Shown: positions 48,541 to 63,800, numbered from the stretch's first letter. The stretch is 64,000 nucleotides of DNA from Pipra filicauda (GCF_003945595.2 NW_024104347.1:124001-188000), one strand, 5' to 3'. The notes: generated by a model from the sequence alone, not told the origin. Program-made: numbers and translations.

Positions 48541-51500
48541 AGCAGAGAGTAAAACATTTTTAAATAACGTTGCTTCAGAGCTGGAACAAGTCCATACAGC
48601 TACATTCCAGACACTGTATGTCTTTTTGTATAACCCTGGGCAAGCCTCTTGGCCTCCCAGTGGGCCATGGGTACTTGTATTTCCTTTCCACTCCTTGCCT
48701 GCCTCTTTCAGAAATTAACAGGCTGTTAACACGGGTTGCTAAAGGACAATGAGTAACCTGTCTCACCTGCTATCCCTGCATACTGCCCAGGAATAGTTAA
48801 AGGAGACTTATAAATGATGTCGTAAAAGGAGAACTAGAGGACCTAATAAAATTCCTGCCAATTCATGCAGATCAACATGATCACATAGGTATCAGATCCA
48901 CTTTAGTATTTCATACGGTTTTTGCAAACCACTTCTTTCCTTGGGAGCCTGACCTATGGCTTTTTAAAGACAGTCCCAGAAAGTTTGCCTCAACTTTGAT
49001 AAGCAGGATTTGCCTTGTGCTAATGATAATATAATCCAGTGGCTCTGGGGAAAAAAAAAAAAGACTTTAAAATCTTCAATGTGAATACAAATCACTCCAT
49101 ATCTCCATTCTCTAAGTCAAGCTGCTGGCTCTCAAATATAAGCTTTTCTTTGAAAAAAAGGAGAAAATAATTAAACCCAAAATAGAGGCAATAGCTGTTG
49201 CCTGAGTTTTGCAGAACTCTTCCTGCTTATCATTCTCCCTATAGCTAGCAATGCTGGTTTTCTTTTTATTTTAATAGCACATAAACAAAAATCATAGTGC
49301 GAAGTACCTTATCCATATGCCAATCCTACTGAAATCTGCAGGATGTTTTTCTTAATGCTGTAAAAACTTGCTATAAAAAGACACTGTGCTACAGCGACTG
49401 CAGCTCCATTAAACCCTTTTTAACACACATATCACTTGGTTCCCAATGACACTTTGAAGTCCTTTAAAACCCTGCATATTGGCTCATGAGCACTTGCTGC
49501 AAAAGCAAAGTGCTAATAATAGGCAAGAAAAATCTTCCAAGCAGAGAGGTCCTCAGAATGGTTTCTCCTTTATATCTGTTGCAAAACACAAATCTAAACA
49601 ACAGCACTTATAAAATATATAGTTAGATCACAAGCTGCTCCCAGGCATGTAAACCTACAAAGCATGTAGCTGAAGCCTATAATCGGCTCTGTTATTTTCT
49701 TTCATTTCAGGCTGTGGAAAGAGTGGTGAGATAACCCAGAATCGTGTGTAACACAGAGCTGGTTTGCACTGTACCTTATGCGTTAGCCAAGCTTATAAAC
49801 CAATTAAAGAAAAACCCCAAAGCTTTTAAAATATGTGGTCTGGCCAGACAAATGAGGGATTTGCATGCTTAGATTTAGAGGCCAGCTGGGAAGATGGCAC
49901 CCCCCGGTGTGAAATCTTTCTCCTTCCCACTCAAACCAGATAGCAAGGCCTGCCTTTTGCCAAGCAGGTTTTATATTACTTCCAAGTCCCTAATAGGGAC
50001 AGTGAGACCTAAAGCTGTCTTGGTACAGGAGTGAAGGAGCGTTGCCTTTTAATCTTAGTAAGTGCATGGATGATGTTCATGGGAGGTAAAAACCACATTA
50101 TTTCTGTCCCAAAGAAAGGGATTTGAAAATAAATGCTTCTATTAGGTTGTGTACAACACCTAAGTCAGGGAAACAGACCTGGGACAAGGGTGACTCAGGA
50201 GATGCTGCTTACCTAGAAATAAAGGTTACGGCAGCAGGAGCAATGGAAGACCAGAGCTCTGCCCACTGCAAAGCATCAGGGCAGAGAGGTGATGCCTGGG
50301 GTGTTCCTTGCCTAAAAACATCTGGCAGAGTCACCCTACAGCTTGCAAGCATCTCTGTCTCCCCAGCTCTATTGTTTTTTTCATGTGTTTTCAACCTAGG
50401 CTTGCAGCAGGTCCAGCCAGGAGGCAGAGGAGTGCATTTCAGGTGGGGACCAGGTGCTCAGGGCTGTGCTGCAACATGACTCCGGGTGCCTGGGTGGGTG
50501 TCCTGGTGGGCCTGGTCAAGGCTGTGCCCCAGGGCCCTGACACTTGCCTTTGGGGACCATGAGAGCCAGGCAGGTACAGGAATGAACTCTGCAGAAATGC
50601 TTCTGGAAGTCCCACTAAGTACCTGCCTGCAGCATTACTCACCTAAATAGCGTTGGGAATGTAATCAACATTTTGTCTCTCTCTGGGTCTCCATGTGTCT
50701 CTTTTGAAGAGGAAGCAAGGACTGTGTAGAACCAAAGGTGTGGTGAGAACACCATCTCTTGCAGATGGGAAACCCTCTTTGCTCCAGCAATGACCAACCT
50801 CCACAGACACACAGGTCATTCATGCACTTCTGTGCAGAAGATGTAGGGTCAGATGAATTTTTTCAAGGTTGAATTTGGACTAATACATAATATTAATACA
50901 TAAATAAATACATGTGCACGCATCCATGGTATGCACTGGCCCTCACACTGTTGCTTCCCATCAGGGAAATGGGAGGGCCCACAGCTCCCTCCATTCAGCA
51001 CACAGATGAGGAGAGATGTACGTTGCATCCTCTGTGGGGTTTTAGTGAGATGCTTCTCTGAAGGAAAGTCGTATAGCTGTCTGCTATATTCTCTCAGGAT
51101 GCTAGGACACACTGAGGAGCTTGCTCATCTCACCCAGCTTGATCCAGTCTATGTTTCCTGGGGAGTTTTACCACACGTGTGGGTCCACAGAGCTAAATGT
51201 CAGTCACCATATTCCCACATACAGCTCAGTAGCAAGTGTGATGTGTGGGAGACACACCGCATAAGAGAGGGCTTTGGTTGGGGGTCACCGAAGGGGTTCC
51301 AGGGGTTAACGAACCATGATGTGCCCCACTCTGTAACTCCCAACACAAGGTCTCCAGCCACACCCTAAAGCCTCTCTCAATTTAAGCAGAGCTGAGAGAA
51401 ACTTGCACATGTGTGTGGCTGCCAAAAACGTGAGGCAAAGCAGACAAAACCAAGCCTGAATTATGATAATGGCAGAGCGGACAGCGTCAGGGCACATGCA

Positions 51501-53104
51501 TAGCTAGTGAAGAAATACAATCACCTAGGCTAATCCCAGGAGTGTGATGGCTGGAGTTTGAAGGACTCACAACACTTCTCCATTTCTTGTGCTTCTATAT
51601 TAGTTCCTGACATGGAATGTACATTGGCTTGGGTGGTTGTGCCAACAGACAAGTTAGGGGACAGGTAAGGTTTCAGCCTCTATCTTTAACGCCCCTGATA
51701 GAGATACAGTGGAACTGAGTTCGGGTGTCTGATTTCCTGAATAAGGTCTTAAACACAATTTAAGAATCACCCTTTCCCCATAGGGCACAATACACGATTG
51801 CCAGTAGAAGCGTGACATGAGATACAAGGATGGAGTTATGCTAAACACTGCTGTCTGTAATGGGTCCCTAAAGACCTGTAATGTACACAGAAAATACATT
51901 GAAAAAAGCCATTGAAAAGAAAAAAGAATGGAAAATACTTCCAAGAAGCCCCAAAACAGGACAAGTAAGAATTGACATACCATCTGTCAGGATTAGGGAC
52001 CATTTGATTGAAAAAAATAAAAATGAGATAGTCCTCTTACAAAAGGAGATCAGCTGGCAGTGTATATTTATCTATCTTATTCTGTCCAAGCCACCGCACA
52101 TATTATTGCACTTTTTTTTTTCACTTTTTGGTTAGATTTCTGTTACATATTGACTTTTAAGATATATGCATTTCTTTCTCTTTGTCACATTCATGCATGC
52201 ATTTTTATGATGATTAAATGTTATCTTGTAAGGCTTCCTCTCCTCTTTGACGTGCTGTTCAGTTCTTAAGGGAATAGACATAAGCCTTGTATTTTTGTGT
52301 CTGGAGAGATAAAATCTGCAGGAAGAAGCCTTTAGATCAAAGATCCTCTCGGTTTCTTTTCTTCCTTTTATTTTCAAAATGTTGTCCTTTGTGCCCTTTG
52401 ACTCTGAAGTTCCCAGTGGTTTATTGCATTGGTTATTTTTCATTACTGCGCTCCAAATTTCTCTGACTGTCAAAATCATCTCTGCGGTTGCTGCACTATC
52501 ACTGGCATGGATGAACATTTCCAGAGCCCCATGTGGATTTGAGACTGCACCACAGCCAACTGAGTCATTCCCTCTGCCCCAGTTTCTTTAGCAGTTGCTG
52601 CTTGCAGTTCAAGTGATGCTTCTGTTTCAGAGTCTCTCTACATCTCATTGTCATTCAAAGCTGCAGGGAAAGCATTTAAACCAATATTTTCTTACACTTA
52701 TATCCAAAAATTTGTTCCAAGCTATTGCCAAGCTGTAGCTGTGATGATTAACCTTTATTGTGAAACTTTTAATGAAATTATCTATCCCACCTTGCAAGGG
52801 CTGTTGATATCTATGCTCTTAGAAATGTAAATCACTGACACGACTTACTTCAGTTTAAGTATAATAAATTGTGGGAACAAGACCCTTAGGGCTTTCAAAC
52901 AGAGAACTTTGAAAAACACGGCTGTGTCACCTTGCACACTTGTGCACAGTAGGTTATGCACCTCTGGGAAGATCCAGCTGTTAGGGTTGGTAAAAGGAGG
53001 TGACTGAATTTTCTACTAAAGATGGCTTTCTGCAAAGCAGAGAAGAGATGAACTGCATCCTCAAAATGTATTTCTCACTACTGACTATGTGGAGCCCTAC
53101 AGTG
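48541..53104. other. Upstream intergenic stretch, no gene recognised
   Basis: AT-rich to mixed sequence with A runs near 49050 and T runs near 52110. The plus-strand open frame 50931-51368 (145 codons) and minus-strand frame 52132-52518 (128 codons) have no recognised family, no cysteine or motif pattern and no convincing splice context; I treat them as chance frames. Confidence 0.6.
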
Positions 53105-53205
53105 ATTTACATGGTTTACTAGTGGACTTGGCAGTACTGGGTTAATGGTTGAACTTGATAGTCTTAAAGTGTTTTTCCAATAAATGATTCTATGACTTTG
53201 TGATT
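53105..53205 (+). mobile_element. CR1 3'-end fragment
   Basis: TAGTGGACTTGGCAGTACTGGGTTAATGG, then GAACTTGATAGTCTTAAAG and AATGATTCTATGACTTTGTG, match the 3' end of a CR1 subfamily distinct from the 39.4 and 45.0 kb copies. Confidence 0.9.
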
Positions 53206-54550
53206 ATTGGTGATGCAGTACATTTCCTTAGTGGCTTGGTATTAGTGCAGAAAAAAAGACCTGGCTGTTGTGTTCTTACTATGTGCAGGTGACACTACAA
53301 ATGCAGGAGTAATCTTATCAACATAGATTTTGTAGTTTGAGTTGTGTGGGCCCAGCTGTGGGCCTTTTCAGGTCTAAAGAAGACCTAATTCTTGCTCTTA
53401 TCTAGACAAAAAACCCCTGGCAATTAAGGAGCAAGAGAGTGTGGCAATATTACAGAGAGGACTAATTAGAAAGACTTGTTAAAGGCCTTAGATAAGAGAG
53501 TCACCCAGAGCCAGCTGTAAATACAAGTTAGGAAGCCTGGGACAGACTCTGTGCTGCCCTGCAGTTTGGGTACTCATTTAAATCCCAGAGAAGTAAGATC
53601 CAAGCATTATCAACTCAGTGTGATTATTGCTTTGCCATAAATAGCTAGTAGCCTGCTAGGCAAGCCAAAATCCAGTCTACTGCATCGATCCCTGCAGTGC
53701 TATCACTATGGCATCAGGTTTTTGTCAGAAATGTAACCCCTTATCAGGCTCCTAGTTTAGTGCTGGTTGAAGCTGTGGCAGGGGATGGTGGCGGGAAAGC
53801 TTGCCCCAGACGCTGTCAGGTTAAAAGGGGAGCATGACAACGTTAAAGAAGAAGAAAAATAAATGTTTGATTACGTTTTCTCCATTTGATCTTTCTTCCA
53901 AGTAACGCAAATAAAATTAAGCTCAACAGCCTCTTGATCTCGACACAGAACATAAGTCAAGAAAATATAATTATTCCCAGTGTTTGGGCTAGGAAACAGT
54001 GAGAAATGTCATTGGAGGCATTTCTAGCACATACCAAAGTTCACAAAATTATTTAAACATACTGTTTGAGTCTTGTACTGGAACTTCCATGCTCAGAAAT
54101 GGGACCTGCACAACATACGTCACTTTGCAGCTCAATAACAAGATGGAGGATTATTTTTTTTTCCTTTTCAAAGAGACGTTTCACTAATTTGCTTCGATAA
54201 TAAAAGACCTGCAGGTGAGCTGGACAGTTTCCATCAGCAAAATGGTCCTGCAGGGGATAGCATCTATCAGGCATAGGTGAATATGCAAAGGCAGTGCATG
54301 CTAATCTTTCAAATATTGATTAAGCAAGCCACTGGTCAGCCAGCCATGTACAGAGTTTTCATGCTCTATGGAGAAGCTGGGCTGTATGAAAGAACTCAAA
54401 GCACTTGGAGGACTATACGTTCAGTCATTCAACAAGCTGATGTTGAGGACACAGTCAGTAAAGTTTGCACCAATCTCACTGATAACAATCTTCTACAGGC
54501 AAGCCAAACTCAGGCATGAGGTCAGCCCTTTAACACTTTACATTTCAGAT

Positions 54551-54800
54551 CACAGAATCATAGAATCATTTAGGGTGCAAAAGACCTTTAAGACAATGAA
54601 GTCCAATCATTAAGCCAGCACTGCCAAATCCAGGACTAAACCATATCTCTAAGCGCCACATCTACATGTCTGTTAAATACCTCCAGAGATGGTGACTCAA
54701 CCACTTCCTTGAGCAGCCTGTTCCAAAGCTTAGCAAACCTTTCCATAAAGAAATTTTCGCTAATATCCAATTTAAAACTCTGTTGTCCTAACTTACCTAG
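54551..54800 (-). mobile_element. CR1 LINE fragment, 3' end
   Basis: CACAGAATCATAGAATCATTTAGGG, then AGCACTGCCAAATCCAGGAC, AAGCGCCACATCTACATGTC, GATGGTGACTCAACCACTTCC and AGCCTGTTCCAAAGCTTAGC: reverse complement of the same CR1 subfamily as the 53.1 kb fragment. Confidence 0.95.
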
Positions 54801-57800
54801 CTCTATTGCTGAAAATTCATGGAGATCTTATTTGCACTTGTTTATCTTTTCACTTGCATCAGATAATATGCTGATCTCTGACATCAGTCGTTTCGTCTTG
54901 CATATATGAGAGAAGATGACATGGGAGCTGGCTTTATCTGCCACTGTTCATAGCCATCTCACCATGAAGCAGAAACATGCCTCTCCAAAATGGCTTTGTA
55001 TTCAGAACCCCTTTCATCCTTCTTTCTGCTTCCTTACCCTGTCTGGGCATCCCCCAGATTTATCTCTTTTCAGCTTCAGACTCAGAGCTGTATTTTCATT
55101 TTTTTCCTGGCCCATTCCAGAAATTAGAGTATTAGGGAAAATACTAGTTAAACACAGCAGTGTTTGAGGGATGGGTAAGGTGAGCAGCTGGGGCTTGATG
55201 CTAATCTGATGTGTTACTTCATCCCAGAAGAGATACCTGGAGAAGGCAGGAATGACTCCTGCCTTTGCAATGAGGAATGGCCCTAGGAGAATCAAAACCA
55301 GTGGCACAAGGACCATTGAACTGTAAGTGAGGGAGAAAGCAGGTACCACATCACTTTTTTCCCCCCACTCAAGCTGTGCCCTGAACACAGGATATTTCCG
55401 CCTGGTCTCCGGCCCCTCCATGCATGTTGGAGTCATTAAATCATCCATCAAGATGCCACCCTTTGTGCGCAGTGGGATGGCTGCCTGCCTCCCTCACTCA
55501 TTATTGGCCTTCCACAGTCCTTTTCAGTCAATTCAATGAAATATAAATAGCATTTCAGACAAATGTTCACTCTCTTATAATACCTTTCTGACGTCTTTCT
55601 GCTCTTGCCCTGGATGCATAAAAAAGAGCTGTAATATATTTCAATGAGTAATTGAATCCTTTTTGAACCCTGATATGTGTGCTCTACAAGGTTATTTAAA
55701 TATGAGGGGTATAGGCATAGGCATGAACAAAATCTACCCAACTAACTTGTTCAGGCAAAATGAGCAGGCAATCTTCTGTCTTACAAAACAATCCATCTTC
55801 CAAAACGAAGGACTGCAAGCCTGCAGATGTTGGACCCATCTCCTTTTTCTGCACAGGTATGACCACAGCCACAGAAATGTATAGCTAAGGCTTTTCTGTC
55901 CCTTTTTTCCTTTTTTTTTTTTAGTTTTTAATTTGTACTTAAATGAAGCTGCTGGACACCACAGGGATTCTCTTTACTTTGCCTAAGTAATATAGGTGAT
56001 TTCTGTACAACCAGAGGATAAGAAGAAAGAGGAGGAGAGAGGAATGTAATCCAGGGTTTTGCTGAAGTGTGACACAGAAATAGTATCTCCCCCATCTTCT
56101 CAGCTCAGAAAACAAATTAACACTGGAGTATTTGTGGATTTTTTTCTCCCTGTTACTTGCTCGCCACCATTCATCATTTAGCCTCAGCATTCATGTATAT
56201 TTAAAGCAACCAACATAAATTAGCAACAAAGCTTGAGGGTGTTAAATAACATCCAGTAAAACTCCTTCCCCTCATTGGAGTAGTTTCTCAAAATGAAAAG
56301 ATCTGAGTAAACATCTTGTTCTAACACTACCCAGAAGATAACAAAGCAGGGCCTGAGAGACTTTCACCCTCTGAACTATACTACCTGAGGGAAAAGGGAG
56401 CCTCTCCATCACTCCTGGAAGGATAACTAAGTTAAAATGCATTCTGGGGACCAAACAAAATGCAGTTCTCTCAGTTTCACAAAAATGGCAGACAGACACC
56501 CCAGCAGCAAATCTATCATTCTTCACTAAATTCCCATCACATAAAGCAAATGAAGAAAACAGGTATGTTCTGGAGATCTCCAGGCTCTGAACTGAACACA
56601 AACAAGCCATCACATTTAGCAGTGATCAGATGCCAAGGAATGCTTTTCAGAAAGCAGAAATGATAATAATTGTATAGCTGGGTATGCCCCAAACTATTCC
56701 ACGCATATCGGAAACATCTCTATTTGCAGTCTCTCGGTTTCTGTGCAGCGGTGATGCTGCAGATCCCCAGCGGGGAGTCTGAATAATCTTGCCTCTGAGC
56801 GATACAGTGATAGTAGTGTTGGTAAAAGTCCAGATAAAAGATAGTGTGCAGGCTGGGGAATTTCATTTTGTATTAGGAGCTGGGCAGGCAGCAGACCAAA
56901 ATTTGTTTCAGGCTGGGGCAGAAGTGGATCACAGCTTATAAGAGGATTTCCCACCAGAGTGTCTGTGGTTAACATCAAGTAGGGTAAGCCTGAGAGCCCT
57001 AGCCAGGCTAATAAGTTATGCAGCTATCCAGTGATATGGGTATCTAGGTCTCACCAGTGTTTTTCTTTCACCCAAGCCTTTCCCTTTTTCACCCTTTGTA
57101 GCCAAATTCTTTGGAAGTCCTCCAGAAACAAGTCTTCTGCCCCATAACTCTGATGTGGAAACCATGAAAGTTGGTTAAGAAATTTTAATGATGGCATATT
57201 GCGAGTTCCTGGGCATTTAACAACGAGGAAGTAAGAAGAGGCAGGAAAGATACGGGGAGGCATATTTCTATCCAAAAGTAATCATCTGGGTTTGGGTGTC
57301 TCAGTGTTTGGTCTTCTGTTTCCCTGATGACACCTGAGTTTTGCCAAATGCTTAGCACTGACCTTCTGAAAATCAAATCCCAGTGAAGCCTTTCAAGATG
57401 AGCAGCCGAAACCCAGAAGGATCACTGTGTCAAAAGTTGTGTGAAGAGATTAGGAACTATTGGATGCCAAATAGGTAAAGGAAAGTTGCCCAATTTTTTT
57501 CTGAGATATAAAAGAAACTATTTCTTTTCCCTGAAGCTAGTGTCATTTCCAGCCCTTCAAAACTAAAGAACACTTGCCCTAGATGCATTTGGTGCATCAT
57601 GCTATTTTAGGCAATAATTCATGATGCAAAATTCATAATTCATGTGTCTAGATAATTCCATTGCTTTATTCCTACATCCAGTTTCTTTTGATGATTAGCA
57701 AAAATAACTACAGTCACTGCAGATGAAGGTAAGCTGTAACTTTTAACTAAAACTCTCTGCCTATATTTATCAGGCTTGTGTTTTCAGAGAGGTGACCCAA

Positions 57801-60800
57801 TCCTGCTCCTGCCAAGAGTTCCAGCAGCTCCATGGGCTCCCAAGCTCCAGCTGTGCCTGTACACAGCACCTGGAATGGCATCCTTGGTGCTCCCCTGCCT
57901 CCCTGAGAAGGATTCACCTCACTAAAGGGCTCCCTTAGCACAGTGGGCTTGTTTTCTTCAATACTGATGGATGCTAAGCAATTCTACCCAGGATACAAGA
58001 GGGAGGATGCTCTGTATCACAATAGGTCCTCCACATTTAGCTGTAGATCTCAGAAGAGCATCAGGAGACAAAGTCAGAGGTGCATTCTTTTGCTCTAGAG
58101 ATTGGGGCTGTTTGGCACGTCTCCTACACACTGCTGTTGAGCCGCCATTCAGGGTCTCTCAAGGTGGTTTTCACTCCCCTCAGAGCAGATGGTGAGCAAG
58201 CAGGCCAAAGGAAAGCAGGCTGATACGACAGGAAAGCTTATCTAATGGTGTGAGATTATGGTACCCAGGTGAAAATTAATCATTCACTTCCTCTCACCAA
58301 GATAAACCAGAACACAGGTGAATATGCACTGTCTGAGGGGCTGCTTTGGATTTGCTATAGCAAGGATAGCCAGCAAAATTTCCAGCTGTATCTCTGCCAA
58401 AAGATCTGTCAAATTTTAAACCACTGGACTGCTGAGATATCCCGACACAAGACCTAATTTACTAAATTTTGACCTGCTAATTGCCACTGCTGATAGAGTA
58501 AATATGTCATGGAATCTTTCCATTCTCACCTTTACTCTGGACTTTTCTCTTCTTGGCCTAGTGTAGTCACTCGGACGGTAACATTTGGCCTTCAGGGCAT
58601 GAGTGGCGAGTCCTCAGCCCTTTCAGTGGTACTTTCAGCCTTTCTGCTCTGGCCATCCAGAGGCACTCATGTTTAGGGCTTCCCCTTGCATTTTAGCCCT
58701 CTCCTAAGGCATTTCTGAGAAAGTATAACCTCTCCAACAGAAGGCACTTATTATATTTGCCCGAGTGATTCATATTCCCGGGACACAGGTAGCTAAGGCT
58801 TCCTTCATTCCTTAAAGCTGCTCACTTCTGTTTGGAGCACTTGGGACATACCACAGAGCAATACTGCTGTAACATAAATATGTTCTTTCAGCATTTTTAG
58901 GGATGGGCAGTGAGACAGGCCGAATTACTGTCTGTTTTTGCTGAAAGAAAATTCCACCTGTATGCATGCATGCACACACAGCAGATACATCCTGAAAGAA
59001 AAGACTCCTATCTGGAAAGACATTTCTTCTATCACATTTGCAGGGAAAGGGAAAAAAAAAAAGGGAAGCACATTCTTTTCCCTCTTTACTAAAGAAAAAA
59101 TATTTTATCTATCTGCAATATTTAATTTGAGGGCTTCCATTTTTTTTTTTTAGTGGCAACTCTGTAATACAAGGAGAAAGAAAGACTCAATATAGATTCA
59201 AAAGGACAATTAATCTTGAAAAAATGTCTTGTGCATTTCAAGGAACAAGCCTTCAACTTGAGAAGCTCGACAGGATTTTAATTGTAATAATTAATGTCAT
59301 TTTCATGTATTCTATCCATCTCACACAACAGACGAATATAAACAAAAGTGTTAATTTACTTCAGCCATTGTCCTGAGGAATTCAAGGGGCACTTTGCTAT
59401 CCATCCCAGAGCACAGCTGTTATGGCAAAGGTGTGTTGCTCTGGTTCAGGGAACTGGGCAGTGTGAGACCAGCTTCTCCATTAAACGTCTTTGACAAGGT
59501 TTGCTGGGTTTGCTCATGGGAGGATTATGCCCCAAGGTGGAAGAGGCAGGATACAGTCACTCCTGCAGGAAAGCTGTGCATGCAGGGGTGGAGAGAACCT
59601 GCCTGGACATGGGCTCATGTCCACCAGCAAGAGAGAGGTTAAGTGGCAGAACAAGCCCTGGAACTGTGATCTCAGCAGGACAAGGGCTTATTGTAACTGT
59701 TCATTTTAAAATATTGCCTGATTGTTTGAGTACTTTATTTTTTTGGTGATTCAGCTGTGAGTGGGAAAGGTGCTGTGACCCATTGAATGGCCTATCCATC
59801 ACACCTACTTGACCTCACTGTCTGGTGAGGGTAGGGACCACTGAACTCTGGCTACTGGCCCCACTCGTGTGTCCACTGCTTGGCCCCTCAGCTTCCCAGG
59901 TGTAACCCAGTGTTGTGGTACTGTCTGAAAGAGAGGAACAAGACCACAATGTCATCCCCTGTCCACGAAATGGGCATGCATGCACTTGCTAGGTCTGTTC
60001 CCAGGATGAACTGTTGCCTGCAATTAGAAGCAGGCTGGTCACTGCAGAGGGTCTGGGGAGAGGGCAAACCAAGCTGAAAGAGCTGGTGGGGACCAGTTGA
60101 AGCCTTTGCCAAAAGATCACATCTCTGCCTACCCTGGCAAGGGGATGATTCATCCTTTGCCTCCTCAAGCAGCAAAATCCCCTGCTCCTCCTGATGTAAT
60201 TTTCTCTCCTCTTCTTCCAAGTCGTTCTGTCACCCATGGATGAAACAAGCAAGCATCCACCCCTAGAAGGTGCATTTTGGTTGAGTGGAATCTGCAGCAC
60301 TGATAGGCAACAAATGCCATGTCTTAGCTACACTGTGAAAAAGCCATCAGAGATTTTCTGAATACTCTTGTTGCTTATGTTGCAGTATAAGATCCAGTAA
60401 TTCCCCTCTGCTGGGGATTTGGAAAGTGTTGCACCTCACCAAAGTCAGCTCTTGCCCTGCAGGATCAGGCCCTAGACTGAGTATAAATCAGCCACAGGTG
60501 CTTGAATTAAGAGAATTAATCAATAAGACCTTCCCATCCCCTGGAGGTTCAGATGACAAAGAGGAAGGTACAGTACAGGCCAACAAAAACCACAATATAT
60601 TAATCCTGCATTTGTCCTAAGTGTGACAGATGGCTGGGAGTTATTCTTTGTGTTCATACCAGAGTGAACTGATGGGAGTTTATTCTCTGTTTGCAGGGAA
60701 CAGTTCATGCAAGACATTAAATTTCCCAATGCCATTACTAAATCCCAGGATACTCTTCATGAGTTATTCAGCACCTGTTGCTCCTGTCTTGCACACCGGT

Positions 60801-63800
60801 TTTATCATCCTCACATCCACCTCTGTCTTTCAGAGATGAATATTTATTATCTTCATTGCAACAGTAGAATCAAATCCTCTCTTACCTTACTAATGCAGTT
60901 CATTTCTTGAAGATAAGCATACCTATCTCCCAGTGTGTGCTGGAAGAAGACACAGAGCATTACCAAACTGGCTGGGAGGCAGGGATGGCTGCCCACAGGA
61001 GTCTGCATTAGCAGACTTCAGAAGCTGGAAAAGTGTAAAGAAGGCTGATGGAAATTGGCCTTCACTAACATGTTCAAGACGCTGGAAAATGCCTTTTTTT
61101 AATGCGCTGATGTATCAGCAAGAGAATTATCAGTCCATTAATAAATGGGCAACACCTACGAGTTCTCATCTCACCATACCATAATTTTTTTTTGTTTTTT
61201 CAATACACGGAATAAAATTGTGTTCCTACAGCATCTTGGGTGCCATGATATGCTGTTAGTAAGACAAGATGGTCTCAGTAGCACTAAGATGCTAATTTCC
61301 ATCAGGAACTTGGCCAACCAGGCAGTTACAGACATGACTTCCTTCTCTTCACAGTATGGAAAGTGCAGCTTCAGCCCCATCCAGCAATTATGGAGTGCAA
61401 AGGAGCCACCTTTGGGCTCCTGGATTTGGCACAGGGTGTGAGGGGTTCACACACCACAAGGATGCTGACGACATCAGGAATCGCTTGCTCCCACAAGATA
61501 ACTTCCCTAGACGGCCGTCCCACTCAGCAGCATGACTGGGGAACCATTAGGTGACTGGAGATGCTCCCACAAGGCAAAGTCAATTTTTTCAACCCTCATG
61601 GAGGAATTATTGTACTGGGCAGATAGTGCAAAGCCATTCAAAATGCCTCTTCTGGAGCACCCCTCCACCAAGGCATCATGCCAAAATATCTGCCAGTACC
61701 TCTGCTGGGGGGATCAGCCCTGCAGAGCTGTTGTAGCAGTACCCTGCTCAATCCCTGCAAAACTCAGCATTAAGGGTCTATCAAACCTCATCAAAACATG
61801 AGAAGGAAGCAGTTCCCCGCCTTGCCCCACACCTCCTTTCCTGTCATTGTATAAACCTCTACAAAATTACACTGTGTAAAGCACCATAAAATTGCAGGTG
61901 GCAATTCCGCGCTGGCAAGGGCTCACGTGGCATGGTAGACACCTGATGTCCACCCTGGAATAGATAGGACAGCTTGCAGGGTGTTTGTGCTCAGGTCCAA
62001 GTAGACTCCAGCACTGCTGATGGCTGTGTTTAATTTCTTTGCTATGCATGAGCAAATTTATTAAATCCACAACACTTTTTTTTTCCCCAGACAGGGTGAT
62101 CTGAACAAATACTCACCAGTCACTTGACTAATTAGCTTAATTCAGGAACCCATCTTCAGAAGCCTGTTGCTGAGAAGCCTCCTCAGTTCTGGGAATATAA
62201 AAGTGACTTGGGTTTGATTAAAATCGAACCAAACCAGTGAAGGCAATCGCTACTTGCTTTCCTTCTCCCCCCCCAAAACCAATTTTGACTCATGGCTGCA
62301 GCCAGTCCTCTGTATACTACAGTAGTTGGGGGATTGGACTGCTGTTTTCATCAAATCAGCTTATCAGAAATGCATTTAGGTGAAAATACTGCCATTCATT
62401 CTGCCTGAGTTTCTGATGTAGTAGTAGTTACATGTACCTTTTTGCTGCAAGTCAGTTATATGGCCAGGCAGGATGGTCTTCCTCAGGCCATGCAGGTTTG
62501 GTGAGGAGAATCTAGGGCTGCACTAAGGCCAGAATTTCTGATCAGTGGAGGGTATCCAGACTGCTGCAGTTTGATTTCTTTTTTGAGGAAAAAAAATCTT
62601 CCAATAAAAAGTGAAAAACTAAAAAATAATTTAAAAAAAAATTAACAAATTAGCACTTTGTTCAAATTACAATTTTTTTTATGGCACTTTAAGTCTTTGA
62701 ACTCAAAAAGGGCCCTAAACCACTAATTCTTTTCAGAAGAACCATGACCCAGTTGGGACAGTCCAAAAGTCATCAGCAGGAAATTTCAGTTACTTGAGCT
62801 GCTCAGTTTCCCTTACTGAATCAATAATTTAGCTAAATTCACACAATTTTTGAAACTTCCTTCCGTGGCATTTTCCAGCAGAACCACCGACACTTTCCTG
62901 GCCAGCTCAGCATCACACCAGTGGTCCCCTTGCTTTTCTGCTGGGTGGAGCATCCACACTGGCACCATGCTGCTTCTTTCAGTGGATTCAAGGTGATGAA
63001 AACACAGTGATGTAGCTCACCCATGCTAACAGGGCACTTCCACAAGGCATAACAGCCTTGGTTTAAAATAATAATAAAAATCTAAAATAAGGTTGCTATC
63101 CTCATTTCATCTTTGTGTCTGAGCATGCCTGCAGGTATACAATATTTTTTGTGGTCTCATTCATGTTGCCCCAACCTCCTCTCCTCACATCCTCTCCCAT
63201 CCAGCCCTGCTAACCTGCCAGCCTCCATCAGCTCTGATGTCCTCTGTTCTCTCTCACTTCAATGCTGCCCACTGGAGTATCTGATACTGCCAAGCACTAC
63301 ATGTGCTGGTTTCAGACTGGTTTCCTGGGAAAAGGGTACTGGAGCACTTGCAGCCTTTATGTGTGCGTGTGCATGTGTTTGTGTGTGTGCATCCACCTGC
63401 ACTTGGGTGAAAACAACCTTATCAGGTGCTGTAGAGGCCACTCACAAGCCAGCCCATTTTAATGCCTCAACCTCAGTTTTCAATGGACCTTAAACTGTAC
63501 CGGAAATGAGAGAACCAAGCATATAAAACAAAGGTTTATGTGAAAGCCAGCTTGACTGGGTTGTACTTTGACTATTTGGGATAAATCAAATGGTGGATAG
63601 GTGTAAGGTATCACTGTAGGCACCCTGGGCTGGGGACAGAAAGAGGGAACCTAGGGCTTTGAGAGATGTCAGAGACTGACAGAGGGTATCGTGAGTCAAG
63701 CAACATGTGCAGAGGGACCTGTGCGGGTGAAAAACAGCTGAAATAATCCTACTGGTGTTCTTTAAATGTCATATTCCTGGCAGAGAAACCTTTCACATGT

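Noticed and set aside
50931..51368. 145-codon plus-strand open frame
   Set aside because: No recognisable domain or composition of a real protein; frames of this size are expected by chance in a window this long.
55014..55451. 145-codon minus-strand open frame with a hydrophobic stretch
   Set aside because: No recognised family, no splice or start context beyond an ATG, and no neighbouring exons in phase.
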